Part shown: piece by piece, positions 12,931-24,627 of the stretch | Numbering within the stretch: the first letter of the stretch is position 1 | Layout of the letters: each line of letters opens with the position of its first letter | Assembly: GCA_023614405.1 (NCBI GenBank) | Contig: CM042694.1 | Span: 484,069,392 to 484,133,391 of the forward strand | Length of the DNA: 64,000 nucleotides | Direction: 5' to 3' | Source: Avena insularis | Lineage: Eukaryota; Streptophyta; Magnoliopsida; Poales; Poaceae | The notes under the pieces: generated by a model | Databases searched by the model: none | The model's input: only the letters and a program-made list of their open reading frames with translations | Told to the model about the DNA's origin: nothing | Program-made: the position numbers and the translations under genes

Positions 12931-13832
12931 CCAAGTATGAGTTCCACTCATGCATCCAACTCCTTAAACCAAGTTATTCCAAAGAGTCCACCATACCTAC
13001 CTACTAGCATATGCTATTCCAAGTATATTCATGCTTTGGTTTATCTTCCAAATTAAACTTGTTATGAGAAAACTAGTGATTAAAGCTCTCACAAACTTGA
13101 TGGCATACTTTACTTTTTTGCATCTAATAAACTTGAACCATTGGGTCCTTCTTTGTTGCGTATATGCTTGCGCTATATAAGTTGAAATTAGCAGAACCAT
13201 GTATCACGGGGAACGCTTTCAACATTGCACTTGTACTTTGTACCCCGTTGATATCATGTTCTTTTGCTTATGGATCCCGGCAGTGTGAAATAAAAGTGGA
13301 ACTTGTAAGATCATGGAGTTTGTATGTGTGTTAGAGAAACGCCTGGGCCGCTAGCCTAAGCCATGCCTAATCATGGTGGAAACTTGCAGCATCACCATAA
13401 TGAGCACTCTATGAAGCATCCTCAATAAAAACCTATGCAAATTAGCTTTGATATTGCTTGTTTTAAACTATTTGTATCTAGTCACTCTTATGAACTTTGA
13501 AGGTGTCCTATGCATTTATGTTTGCTACTCTATGAGGGACAAGCAAAATGCTACTATGCTCTGTTTTCTTTATGTGAAACAAACAAACGTCTTGCAAAGC
13601 ATTGTTATTCATGAATCTTTTGTTTGTGCCCTTTCATGTCGCATGCATAGTTGCTATTTCTTATTGTTAGAACTTTGTATTTCATGTTATGATTGAAGTA
13701 CTATGATCCCAGCTTTGAATGTTTTACAAATACTTTGATCAAGTTTATGCTGGTGCATGTCACCACAAAAATTATTCTTTCTTTTTATCACTTACCTACT
13801 CGAGGACGAGCAGGAGTTAAGCTTGGGGATGT
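12931..13832 (+). mobile_element. Gypsy internal 3' remnant with polypurine tract
   Basis: This is AT-rich noncoding sequence ending in 'GAGGACGAGCAGGAGTTAAG' and CTTGGGGATG, which I know as the 3' internal end and polypurine tract before LTRs of a common grass Gypsy group (Athila-like in my recollection). The 5' LTR, gag and pol are missing, so only the tail of the element remains. The left edge is approximate. Confidence 0.55.
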
Positions 13833-15262
13833 TGATACATTGCAAATATATCTATAATTTTTGATGTTCCATGCTTTGTTTTATCTACTTTCTTGTGTTT
13901 TGTCCACACTTTGGAGTACTTTTCATATGATTTCTTGGACTAACCTATTAACAAGAGCCACAGTGCCAGCTACCTGTTTTCTGCTGTTTTTGGTTCCAAG
14001 AAGTCAGAAAATGAATATTCTCGGAATTAGACGGGACAAAAGCCAAAGTTATTATTTTACTAGGGGGCACTTGGAGCCAGAATACGAGACGGAGAGGGCC
14101 AGAGGGTGGCCACACCACCTGGTGGCCCGGGCCAGGCTAGGCCGTGCCAGGGGGTGGTGTGGGCCCCTCCGGCACCCCCTCGGTCTCCCCTCTCGCATAT
14201 AAGAGCCTCCCAATGCATAAACCTTAAGTCGTCAAGCCTCCAGCCACGAAAAGTTCTGTAGCGCCGTCGCCACCGAATGGGAGATTCCGGGGACACAAAG
14301 TCTCTGTTCCGGCACCCTGCCGGGACGGGGAAGTGCCCCCAAAGCCATCTCCATCGATCTCCACCACCATCTCCATCACCATTGCTGATTCCGATGATGA
14401 GGAGGGAGTAGTTCTCTCTCGAGGTTAAGGGTTCTACCGGTAGCTATGTGTTCATCTCTCTCTATGCGTGATCATATTGTGATCATGAGCTTGTAATCTA
14501 TAGATCTACCTTGCTACTCAAGTGCTTTAATAGATCACTGCTCTCCCCATGTGTGTGAAGTTGACAGTGTGCACACCATGGTGGCACCTAGGCTAGAGAT
14601 TACAAATACTTGTTATGAGTTATATTTGGAGTTGGAGTCTTTATGAAATTGTGGTGTTTGTTTGAACCATCTAGTGCTCAAGGTGACAGTGTGGGGTTAT
14701 CTAGATGGGAAAGGCTTACTTTGAGGTGTGTTGTTATAGCCCTACCATGGATTAGAGTGTCCAACCGGAGAGTAGTTAAGAGTAGTATCATAAAGAAGAA
14801 TATATTTATATGAGAGTAGTATCATAAAGAAGAGTAGTATGATCCCTAGGCCTTGTTTCTAAGCATTGAAACACTGTTTTCTATTAGATCAGTTACATGT
14901 TTGATTGCTTCCATCTTTATTTCAGTTTGACTTTAGTCTTTTCCCACGTCAACCACACGCCAGCAAGCTATTTTCTATCACTGTTACCACTTATAATTAT
15001 CCATACCACTTTTATTTCACTATCTGTTCGCCGAACTAGTGCACCTATACACCTGACAAGTGTATTGGGTGTGTTGGGGACACAAGAGACTTCTTGTATC
15101 TTGATTGCAGGGTTGCTTGAGATGGGATACCTTTGACCACTTCCTCCTTGAGTTCGATAAACCTTGGGTGATCCACTTAAGGGAAAACTTGCTGTTGTCC
15201 TACAAACCTCTGCACTTGGAGGCACAACAACTGTCTACAATAATAGAAGTGCGTAGACATCA
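13833..15262 (+). mobile_element. Gypsy 3' LTR (family A)
   Basis: The LTR starts TGATACATTGCAAATATATC and ends GCGTAGACATCA, with TGAT/ATCA termini, 1430 bp. A TATA-like site (TATAAG, 14,198-14,203) lies in the GC-rich middle. It is related to the solo LTR at 16,457. It contains a local duplication around 14,775-14,840 ('AGTAGTATCATAAAGAAGA' twice). After it the minus-strand Copia resumes at 15,263 with the 'PQQNGV' end of the integrase core. Confidence 0.8.
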
Positions 15263-16456
15263 CCACACCATTTTGTTGAGGGGTATATGGAGCGGAATAT
15301 TGATGCTCCCTCATCACTTAGGAACTTATCCAAGGTGTAGTTCTTGAACTCGGTACCATTGTCACTTCTAATGGCAAAGATCTTATTGTTATGTTGACGT
15401 TGAACTTCATTAGCAAGTCGATGACAATTTGTTGAGTCTCACTCTTCTTGAAGAAATATACCCAAGTGTGTCTTGAGTAGTTATCCACAATAACCAAGAA
15501 ATGCTTCTTTCCCCCAAGTCTATCAAAGGATGGATGACCAAAGAGGTCCATGTGAAGAACCTCTAAGATCTCATCGAAATAGATGGTTCTTGTGGGAGGT
15601 ATGAGCTGTATCATGGAGCTTTTGTTCAATACATGCCCTAAAAGTTGTCAGAATCGTGATTCTGAATCGGATCGGATCCACTATGGTAGGATCGTAGATT
15701 ATAGGATCATATCTTTTAGAATCGTGAAATCGTAGATTCTACTTAGTAAAATCATAGAATCGATCCACTCAATTTGGATCGTAAAGTCGTAGAATCGCAT
15801 GGTAGAATCATGATTCTGACACCTATGTACACACATGATCTTTGACAAAACAAACATTATCTTGTAGTCCAAGGACATGACCTCCCATGTGGAGACTTTA
15901 TAAAGACCTCTGTTGACATGGGCAAGACGGCGATGCCAAAGCCATCCCACGTCACCTTTAGCCATTAGGCAAGCTGCAGTAGGTGTGGGTTTCTTATAAA
16001 AATCGACCACATACAAACCGTTATCGGAATGCCCAACAAAGGCTATAGAGAGAGTCTTTCTCCACATGAGAACCACAAACTTGGGGTAAAGTAGGCTACA
16101 AAGCCCATAAGGATGTGTTGATGAACAGAAAGTAAATTGTATGAAAGGGTTTTGACAAGCATAATGTGCACAATGGATATATCTGGTGTGACCACTACCT
16201 TACCCAAACCCAATACCTTAGATCTTGATCCATCTCCATAAGTGACACACATGTTGGAAGTATTAGGTCTCATCTCATCAAGAATCTCCTTGCTTCCGGT
16301 TATATGACTAGTTGCACCACTATCAACCACCCATTTTATTCCACCGGAAGCATAGTCCTACGAGAAATCAATGCTTGGTCTTAGGTACCCATTGTTGAAT
16401 GGGTCCTCTTTTGTTAGTCACAAGTATCTTAGGAACCCAAATGGCCCAATGGTAAT
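15263..16456 (-). pseudogene. Copia protease, pre-integrase and integrase (broken)
   Basis: Minus-strand order from right to left: 'WVVDSGATSHITGS' (16,330-16,290) is the aspartic protease DSGA motif; 'WLWHRRLAHVNRG' (about 15,900-15,950) is the pre-integrase zinc region; 'LEVLHMDLFGHPSF' and 'FLVIVDNYSRHTWVYFF' (15,480-15,570) are the integrase core. Frameshifts separate these parts and a small inverted-repeat element is inserted at 15,646. The upstream text 'WAIWVPKILVTNKRGP' ends at 16,456 and continues seamlessly at 43,745 after the large nested insertion. Confidence 0.85.
15646..15821. mobile_element. MITE-like element with 18-bp terminal inverted repeats
   Basis: The segment starts TGTCAGAATCGTGATTCT and ends with the inverse complement of TGTCAGAATCATGATTCT, 176 bp apart. 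The inside is a set of AGAATCG/ATCGTAG repeats. It interrupts the Copia frame between 'DHVCT' and 'FRACIEQKLHD'. I found no clear target-site duplication, so the superfamily cannot be assigned. Confidence 0.7.
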
Positions 16457-17602
16457 TGATACGTCATAAACGTATCTATAATTTTTGATGTTCCATGCTT
16501 GTTTAGTATCTACTTTCTTATGTTTTGTCCACACTTTGGGGTATTTTTATACATTTTCTGGAACTAACCTATTAAAAAGATGCCATAGTGCCAGTTGCCT
16601 ATTTTCTGCTATTTTTGGTTTCACAAAAGCTAGTAAGGAAATATTCTTGGAATTGGACCGGACAAAAGCCAAAGTCAATATTTTACCCGAAGCAACACGG
16701 AGTCCGGAGGGGAGACAAAGTGGCGCACCAGGGCGGCCACACCTGGTGGCGGCGCGGCCTGGGGGGCGCGCCACCAGGGGGTGTGGGCCCCTGGTGCTCC
16801 ACCGACCTTGCCCTTCCGCCTATAAAAACCTCCCGGGACGAAAACCCTAAGTACCCGATCAAAGACCCAATCAGAAATCCACGGAAGAGTCTATAGCCGC
16901 CGCCATCTCCATCCCTAGATCGCGGGGATCTGAAGCTCTTCCCGGCACCCTGCCGGAGGGGAGAGATCACCCTGGAGGCCTTGTTCATCACCATGACTGC
17001 CATCGGTGTGATGCGTGAGTAGTTCATCCTTGGACTACGGGTCCATGTAGTAGCTAGATGGTTGGTTCTCCTCCTTTGTGCTATCATGTTTAGATCTTGT
17101 GAGCTCCGTTCATGATCAAGATCATCTATTTGTAATCTTACATGTTGTGTTTGCGGGGATCCGATGGATATTGAGATGCTACTTCAGATTGATTATTGAT
17201 TCTATCATCTCTATCTTATTTGTGATCTTGATGGCTTTCCGTTGTTAGTAGCTATCTTGGCCAAATAGATGCTAGCAACTCCAAGAGGGAGTATTTATGC
17301 TCGATAGTGGGTTCATGCCTCTAGTAATCTAGGGAAGTGACAGGAATCTCTAAGGTGCTAGATGTGCTATTGCTACTAGGGAGAAAACAACAATCCTTTG
17401 TCCATGGGACAATCGTATTGTTTACTTTACACACTTTGCTTAATGCAATTTTCTTTTGCTTGTAACTTAATACTGGAGGGGGTTCGGAGGATAACCTGAA
17501 GATGGATTATTAGTCATAGATGCAGTTGGATTACGGTTTATGTATAATGTTGTAATGCCCAATCAAATCTCATAGGAGTCAAGATGATTAGTATATGCAT
17601 GG
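16457..17602 (+). mobile_element. Solo Gypsy LTR (family A), left part
   Basis: It starts TGATACGTCATAAACGTATC, shares its first third with the LTR at 13,833, and has a TATA box TATAAAAA at 16,821-16,828. It is split at 17,602 by the Tat-like Gypsy and resumes at 43,327. Joined, the LTR is about 1.56 kb. The flanks GTAAT (16,452-16,456) and TTAAT (43,740-43,744) look like a target-site duplication with one change. No internal region follows, so it is a solo LTR. Confidence 0.8.
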
Positions 17603-18125
17603 TGTCGTCGGATTGATGACAAGTACACCATGAGGGGGTCCTCGAGGCATGCGGAAGAGAGGGGTGTGATACGTACGGTGTTCCGGGACGGTGAGTACAC
17701 AAGTTTACCCAGGTTCGAATCAGGTGAGACGTACGGTGTTCCGGGACGGATCCTACTCCTGCTAGCAATCCAGTAATACGGCAGATCCGGAATATGGGTT
17801 ACAAGGGTTCGCCTGTGCGAGTTGAGATTGTGATTGTAAGGGGTTCCCTAGAGGCTCTCCCTAGGACGACGTATATAGATATCCGGCCTAGGGTTTACAG
17901 GAGAGATCTATCCGGCTACGACTAAGAGTCGGTTACAGAGTACATCTTGAACTACAAGTAACACTATGGGCCTAAGTCGGTAAGTCTTCTGGGCCTTCCC
18001 GTAGCCGGACTAGACTCCGTTTCTTCTCCCTGACTGGGCTGTCTATGAAGCAAAGCTCTAACCCGAAGTGGGCCACCCTGGTCAGTGAGGAATTGTGAGG
18101 ATACCCAGAAAGTATATCCCCAACA
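17603..18125 (-). mobile_element. 3' LTR of the Tat-like Gypsy
   Basis: On the minus strand it starts TGTTGGGGATATAC and ends CCGACGACA. Compared with the other LTR, 17,721-17,750 holds a foreign-looking patch that is a copy of the GAGACGTACGGTGTTCCGGG text found about 60 bases to the left. The minus-strand TATA box of the sister LTR is changed here (CTATATACG). Confidence 0.9.
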
Positions 18126-18145
18126 GCAGCCCCCGAAAGTTTCCA
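18126..18145 (-). other. Polypurine tract of the Tat-like Gypsy
   Basis: The minus strand reads GGAAACTTTCGGGGGCTGC immediately before the 3' LTR start TGTTGGGG. The position and purine-rich content fit the plus-strand priming site of an LTR element. Confidence 0.65.
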
Positions 18146-18510
18146 AGATCCAAAGTCGGATTCATCATCGTCTAGCTTGATCTTCGGCTTGCAGAATCTT
18201 GAAGGGTTCCTGAAACTTCAAAACGAAAGATACGATCCGGGTCTCAAAACAAAGCCGGACCTATCAGTACGCTATTCGGATTTTCTAGCTTGATATTCAA
18301 ACTAAGCCAGAACTTGGTCTCTGATGTCATCTGACACTAGTCATGGTCAAGTCACATCACTGACAAACATCCTGTCAGCATGACCATTGGTGGGTCCATC
18401 GTTTGCGGAACCGAGGCGACGTAATCATCGCGTGGGACCTTCCCAGTTCTTTCCATGATGCGTGGCGGATTTACTGTGGCTTTTGCATGAATCTTGGCAC
18501 GGTTAGGTGG

Positions 18511-18517
18511 TTATAAG
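18511..18517 (+). promoter_or_regulatory. TATA-like site of the antisense gene, split by BARE insertion
   Basis: TTATAAG lies at the edge of the BARE-like element; its last five bases ATAAG are the target-site duplication and occur again at 31,664-31,668. With the insertion removed, TTATAAG sits about 145 bases before the ATG-containing exon of the antisense gene at 31,807, next to a CT-rich leader. Promoter function is inferred from position only. Confidence 0.4.
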
Positions 18518-20184
18518 TGTTGGATATATGCCCAAGAGGCAATAATAAAAGTGGTTATTATTATATCTTTGTGTTTATGATGAATGTTTACATCCCAGGC
18601 TATAATATTATAAGGAAACACTAATACATGTGTGTTTTGTAAACGTAAAAGAGTCCCTAGTAAGCCTCTTGTTGATCTAGCTTGTTGATTAATAGATGAT
18701 CATGGTTTCCTGATCATGGACATTGTATGTCATTGATAACAAGGTTATATCATTAGGAGAATGATGTGATGGACACACACCCATAGTAAGTATAGCATAA
18801 GATCAAGTCATTAAGTTCGTATTGCTACAAGCTTTCAAATGCATAGTAACCTAATCCTTCGACCATGAGGTTATGTTAATCACCATCACCGGATGGGTAC
18901 TTTGATGACATCAAACACCGCTTCGTAACTGGGTGGTTATAAAGGTGTCATTGGGTATTCTGAAAGTATGTGTTGAAGCGCATGGACCAAGATTGGGATT
19001 TGTCCATCCATATGACGGATAGATATGCTCTGGGCCCTCTCGGTGGAATGTCATCTAGTTAGCTTGCAAGCATGTGACTAGGTCACAAGGGATGACATAT
19101 CATGGAACAAGTAAAGAGTACTTATCAGTAACGAGGTAGAACTAGGTATGGAGATACCAACGATCAAACCTCGGATAAGTAGAGTATCGCGTGACAAAGG
19201 GAATTGGTTTCGTATGTTAATAGTTCTATCGATCACGAAGTCATCGTTGAGTATGTGGGAGCCGTTATGGATCTCCAGATCCCGCTGATGGTTATTGATC
19301 AGAGAGGTGTCTCCATCATGTCTGCATATTCACGAACCATAGGGTGACACACTTAAGGTTCGATGTTGTTTAGGTAGATATGGAATGTGCGTTGGAGACC
19401 GAATGTTGATTCGGAGTCTCGGATTGGATCTGGGACATCACGAGGAGATCCAGATTTGTCCAGAGAATAAGATTCATATAATGGAGATCATTTTCTAGGT
19501 TCGGAAATGTTCTGGAGTGTTTATATGGGGATTCTAGAAGGTTTCGGAGTGTTCCAGAAAATTCTAGAAGGTTCCATGGACTTTACTTGAAAACCAAGAA
19601 AGGAAAGTGGAAGACTTGGGAGGGAAGGAAACTCCCTCCCCCCTCTCCCTTGTGCGCCAGCCCTAGGAGGTGGGCCTAGGGGTGGGAACCCTAGGCCGCA
19701 CCCCTCCCTTATATATAGAGGGGTGGAGGCGCCACCCCCTTGCCCCCCTCCACTCTTGCCCTAGACGCCTCTCTCCTCCTCCTTCTCGCTGCTTAGGCTT
19801 AGGCGAAGCCCTGCAGAATTCTCTACTCCACCACCACCACCACGCCGTCGTGCTGCTGGGATTCCGTGGAGAGATCTACTACCTCTGCTGCTCGCTGGAA
19901 CGGGGAGAGGAAGGTCTGCATCGACTCCGCACGTGTGACCGACTGCGGGCGCTGCGGAGCAGCGCGGAAGGATCGTCTACTCGATCTTGAGATCGGCAAG
20001 TGATCGTCTACATCAACCACGAGATCCGATCTCGCACAAGGCTTTCGGATCTACAAGGGTTAGTACAGATCTATCTTGTTGCACATGTCTAATAGATTAG
20101 ATCTTGGCTTTTATCTAGATTAGATCTAGGTTTTGTTCATTCTTGCGGTAGAAATTTTTTGTTTTCCATGCTACGAACCCATTA
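18518..20184 (+). mobile_element. 5' LTR of the BARE-like Copia
   Basis: It starts TGTTGGATATATGCCCAAG and ends CTACGAACCCATTA; the sister LTR ends ...CCCATCA, so the terminal CA has changed to TA here. The TATA box is TATATATAG at 19,710-19,718 in a GC-rich region. Beyond scattered substitutions, the two LTRs differ near 19,916-19,975, where this copy has an additional GC-rich stretch. Confidence 0.92.
19710..19718 (+). promoter_or_regulatory. TATA box of the BARE-like 5' LTR
   Basis: TATATATAG in a C-rich context, followed by AGGGGTGGAGGCGCCACC. The sister LTR has TATATATAG near 31,191-31,199. BARE elements initiate transcription downstream of such a box. Confidence 0.7.
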
Positions 20185-20185
20185 G

Positions 20186-20197
20186 TGGTATCAGAGC
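20186..20197 (+). other. Primer-binding site (initiator Met tRNA)
   Basis: TGGTATCAGAGC, one base after the end of the 5' LTR, is the exact complement of the 3' end of plant initiator methionine tRNA. Confidence 0.9.
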
Positions 20198-21368
20198 CGT
20201 GTCTATGCGTAGATCTGTTGCACGAGTAGAACACAATGGTTTTGTGGGCGTTGGTGCTCGTACCGTCTTTTGCTTTGTGTACTTTGCATCTTGCGGTATG
20301 GTGGGATGAAGCGGCTCGGGCTAACCTTACATGTCATTGCACATGAGACTTGCTCCACGCTTGACGTGTAACTTGCTTTGCACAAGTGGCTTTGCGGGTG
20401 TCTATCTCTCTCACCATAGTATAGATCCAATTTACACTTTCACTTGATAGCACTTGTATCAACATTGTGGTTCAGTTTCGTAGGTAAGATCCGTTCTTAT
20501 TCGAAAGCCCCAAACCATGTAAAACATGCAAAGAAAATTAGAGGCATCTAACTTGTTTTTGCAGGGGTTTTGTGATGTGATATGGCCATCATGTGATTGT
20601 GATTATATTTGATGTATGCAATGATCCTTGTTGTAATATGGCAACCGGCAGGAGCCTAATGGTTGTCTTTAATTCTGTTAAGACCTGCGTGTCTATTCAT
20701 CTTGTAATAGCTTTATTCCAAGTAGTTGTAATAGTTGCTAGTGATGATGGACAACCATGAAGCAGCGCCACTGACCTTGACGCAATGCTGGTGATGATGG
20801 AGATCAAAGGCATAAGAAGAAAGGGCCATATCATATCACACTAATTATGAATTGCCTGTGATGTTAATCCTTTATGCATCTTGTATTGCTTAGATCGTGA
20901 CGGTAGCATTATAAGATGATCCCTCTCACTAAATATCAAGTAATAAAGTGTTCATCCTTAGTTGGCACTGTTGCTAAGACTCGTCGTTTCGAAGCATCTC
21001 GTGATGATCGGATGTGATAGATTCTACGTGTGCATACAACGGGTGCAAGCCAGATTTGCACATGCGGAAACTAAGGTTAATCTTGACGAGCCTAGCATGT
21101 ACAGACATGGTCTTGGAACACGGAATACCGAAAGGTAGAGCATGAGTCATATAAATGATATGATGAACATGAAGATTGTTCGCCGACGAAACTACATCTT
21201 CTCTCGTGAAGATCGGACTTGGTGTAGTGGACTTGGTTCGTGTAATCACTAAGACAATGTGAGGGATGTTGTTTTGAGTGGGAGTTCACCTAGTTAATTT
21301 AAAGAATTTAGATTGAACTCAATTCATCATAAACTTAGTCTAAACTACTTGCAAATTTGTTGTAGATT
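20198..21368 (+). other. Untranslated leader of the BARE-like Copia
   Basis: About 1.2 kb between the primer site and the gag start holds no long open frame. A long leader is typical of BARE elements. The same leader, diverged and inverted, is seen at 5100-6119. Confidence 0.7.
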
Positions 21369-21974
21369 ATGGCGAACCTCTCCATCAATTTCAATGCGTT
21401 CCTAGAGAAAGAAAAGCTTAAGAACAATGGAAGCAACTTCACGGACTGGTTCTGTGGACTGAAGATTGTCCTCAGGGCTGGTGTAGCGTCCCCAACCTTT
21501 AATAAGATTGAGTCCCCTGTGTTTACAATGCTAGTCCCTGGATCAATAGCTAGCATCCACAGTTCAGATGTAATATCAAGAAACAAAGGTCATAATTCAA
21601 CTTTATAACCAGGAATAAAATAGTTTTATTACATCAAACATAGCTCATTGGCTATTTACATTACATTGCAGTGGAATAACTATAGTCATGGGTCCTTCAT
21701 CTTCAAAGTGCCACAGGCAGATGTTGGTTGTAGACTTTGTAATCCTAATCAATCAATCTTCACTAAATCAATCAAACCTGCAACATCATAAGTTACAGCC
21801 ACAAGGGTCAATACATTTGAATTGTATTGGCAAGTGATACTTTGGTAGTATAGTGGAGTCTATCATCTATATGCATTTTGGCTAAGTGGAGTTGAGGCTT
21901 GCATTGCTCAAAATAGATTTTTCCTATCATTTTGAAAACACTAAGTTTTGTTTGGCAAAAACTTTCCAAGACAT

Positions 21975-22112
21975 CTACCAATCAAAGACTGAAGATCCTC
22001 TCAAGGCATCTACCAATCAAAGACTGAAGATTTACTTGGCAAAAACACCCAAGGTATCTACCAATCAAAGACTGAAGATCCACTCAGGGCATCTACCAAT
22101 CAATGACTGAAG
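21975..22112. repeat. Four-copy tandem repeat (CATCTACCAATCAAAGACTG)
   Basis: The phrase ATCTACCAATCAAAGACTGA followed by AGAT occurs four times between 21,975 and 22,112 with spacing of about 36-54 bases; the last copy has one change (AATGACTG). It lies inside the 4.6 kb insertion. Confidence 0.8.
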
Positions 22113-24620
22113 ATCCTTTTAACCCTTGTTCACCCACAAGTTTTATTCAGAAATTGGAGTGATGAGATTCTTGAAGTTTCCATGTCTTGATGCTCAAATT
22201 GTCCTTTACTAGGGACATGGCTAAGTACTTAGGTTTTACACTCTGCAGAGGTGGTGCACTTTCCCCACAAGCCTTGGTTTCCCAAGACATGATCCTTCAG
22301 TAGCCTTTCCTTAGTCAAATGGACGCGTTCCAACCTATCATCCCATCTACCACCCACTGTCCAAGAGACTAAGTTCCAGCATCCTAAGATCATGGCAGAG
22401 CCCATATTACCAAGTGGTTGCACTTGAAGCTTCTCAACATTTGACAACTCAAATCTCTTTGTTCCTGGGTGGCCATCCACAAGTGAGATACACAAGGTTC
22501 ACCAGTACTCCTGGCCTTGTGTAACCACTCAACATATCCCATTCTTTCCATTCCACCCAGGTGATTCATTAACTTAGTTGTTTTGTTAAATAAAAACAAG
22601 TCCTTAGACTTAGAATATTTTTCCATAGTGTGAATATATAAACCACCCTTGTTTTCTAGTAGCTAGGCTAAGCATGGCATGGCAACTTATCCTTGGGGAA
22701 TTTTCCTAGCAATTCTAGCATTCTATTCTAAATAGGATTTCCCATCATCAATTGACAAAAGTAGCATGCAAGTCCTAACAAAATATATCTAATGCAAGTA
22801 TAAAATATAGGTATGGAATATTCATGATGATATCACTTGCCTTTTTGGTAGAGGGTATAGGTTTACTCCTTGTCCTTGCAACACTCACACTCTTCAAGTC
22901 ACTACAATTCAATCAAGCAAGGCACAAACTTAATCTACCAATCAAGCAAAACAACACACATAAAATAACAAAGTCAAACAAACAATTTTTCACACACAAA
23001 GTAATGGGATCTAAGTCATGCATAAGCATGCAAAGGTTGGTTCTATTGTAAGGATGGTCTTCACTAGGCTTCTAACTTTGTAAGTTCCAAATTGGTCATT
23101 TACCAAAATGGCAAAGTCATTTGCAAAGAGGGTCTCTATTAGATTCCTAAACTTTGTAAGATCCAAATTGGTCATTTACCAAAGTGGCAAAGTTCAAGTA
23201 ATGCATGCAAGCATGCCAAGCTTTGATTTGTTTGAAAAAAGGGGTTCCTAATGGGTCATAGACATTTGGGCACACCTATTGGTCATTTTGTGAAGTGGCT
23301 AAGTCATTTGCAAAAGGTTTCACTATAAAACCATTTTCAAAACAAAGTGTCATTCTATGTGGTGTAGAAATATTTTTACTAGGGTATTAACCTATAGGTT
23401 TCACCAAATGATTTGCTATTGCAAAACTTGGTGTTTTGGGTCAGTAGGTTTGGTTCAAAACATTTTCTCCAAAGTTTTCTTTATGAAAGCATTTTCATAA
23501 ACAAAACAAATAGTTTTAGTTAGCTAGAAATGGACTAAACTAATTAATCCATCCTATTCTTTTCCAAAATCATTTTCCAAACTATGGGTTGGTTCCTAGG
23601 GTCAGTAAGGTCACAACAAACCAATTTGCAAAGGTTTTAACCTAAGAATCATTTTTAAATGATTTTTCTAATGTTAGCAAGCACACAAAAGAATCTGCAA
23701 AATCAAACAAGCTAACAAATACTATTTGCTAAACTAAGGGCAGGGTTGGCTAGGTCTTGTCTTGCTGATTCCAACGACATCAAATTTGTAAAATTTGGAC
23801 GTGTGGATCAAAAGATACAAAGGTTTGAAGTTTGCAAAAGTTTCTGTTTTCAAATCTGTTTTTAAACAGATCTGGTGACACGCGGCAGTATTCTATTGGA
23901 CGGTACCGCTTCGGCCGGATCAAGCGATGCAGGCCGTTGGATCTAAAGGGGCAGGTGTGGCTCAGATCAACGCGTACCGGTTCGTTTAGTCAATCTATTG
24001 CGTTCGTCAGATCGAGATCCTACGGTCGCCAGCATGCTTGCCAAGGATCGGCGGCGCTGCGCGGCGGCAGACGGCGGCGGCGCTCTGGCGGTGGAGTTCC
24101 GGCTAACACGGGAAGCAAGAGAGAGGGAGGAGTGGCTCACAGTGATCGCCGAGGAACGCTGGTGCCCAACGTGGTCGTTTCCGTCGGAGGGGCGCTCGGG
24201 AACGAGGTGGATTGCTCGTCGGAGTTGGGAACGGCGGCGGTTGGCTCTGTCCACGGTCGAAGACGGTGCTGTGGATCACCTCAAAGCGAAATGACTATAC
24301 GGTTAGATGCGCAGGATCAATACAAAGCTGTGTGCGTGAACGAGAAGTGAAGGGGCGGTCTGGTCTCACCGGTGGGGCTCGTCGGAGAGGAAGCAGACGG
24401 CGGCGCTCAGAAGCTTGATGGAGTCGAGGGTCTGGGGCACCCGCGGATGAACGGAGAGCACGGACAGATGCGCCAGGGAGTGTGGAGTATGCGTGCGTGG
24501 TCAATGAGGCAAGGGGAGGTTTGGTTTCGCCGGAATCATCACCGGAACATCGTCGGACAGAGGTGGCTCGGGGAGAAATTGAGGGCGTCTAGGGCGTGCC
24601 AGCTCGAGGTGACAGAGGGG

Positions 24621-24627
24621 ATTTATA
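24621..24627 (-). promoter_or_regulatory. Putative minus-strand TATA box of the 4.6 kb insertion
   Basis: TATAAAT on the minus strand, at the edge of the GC-rich segment. The same arrangement (TATA then GC-rich leader) is seen in the other LTRs of this window, which supports minus-strand orientation of the insertion. Confidence 0.45.

Noticed and set aside
12930..15267. CCACA on both sides of the Gypsy remnant as a target-site duplication
   Set aside because: The 5' LTR of this remnant is missing, so the left edge is a truncation rather than an insertion end; a 5-base match may be chance.
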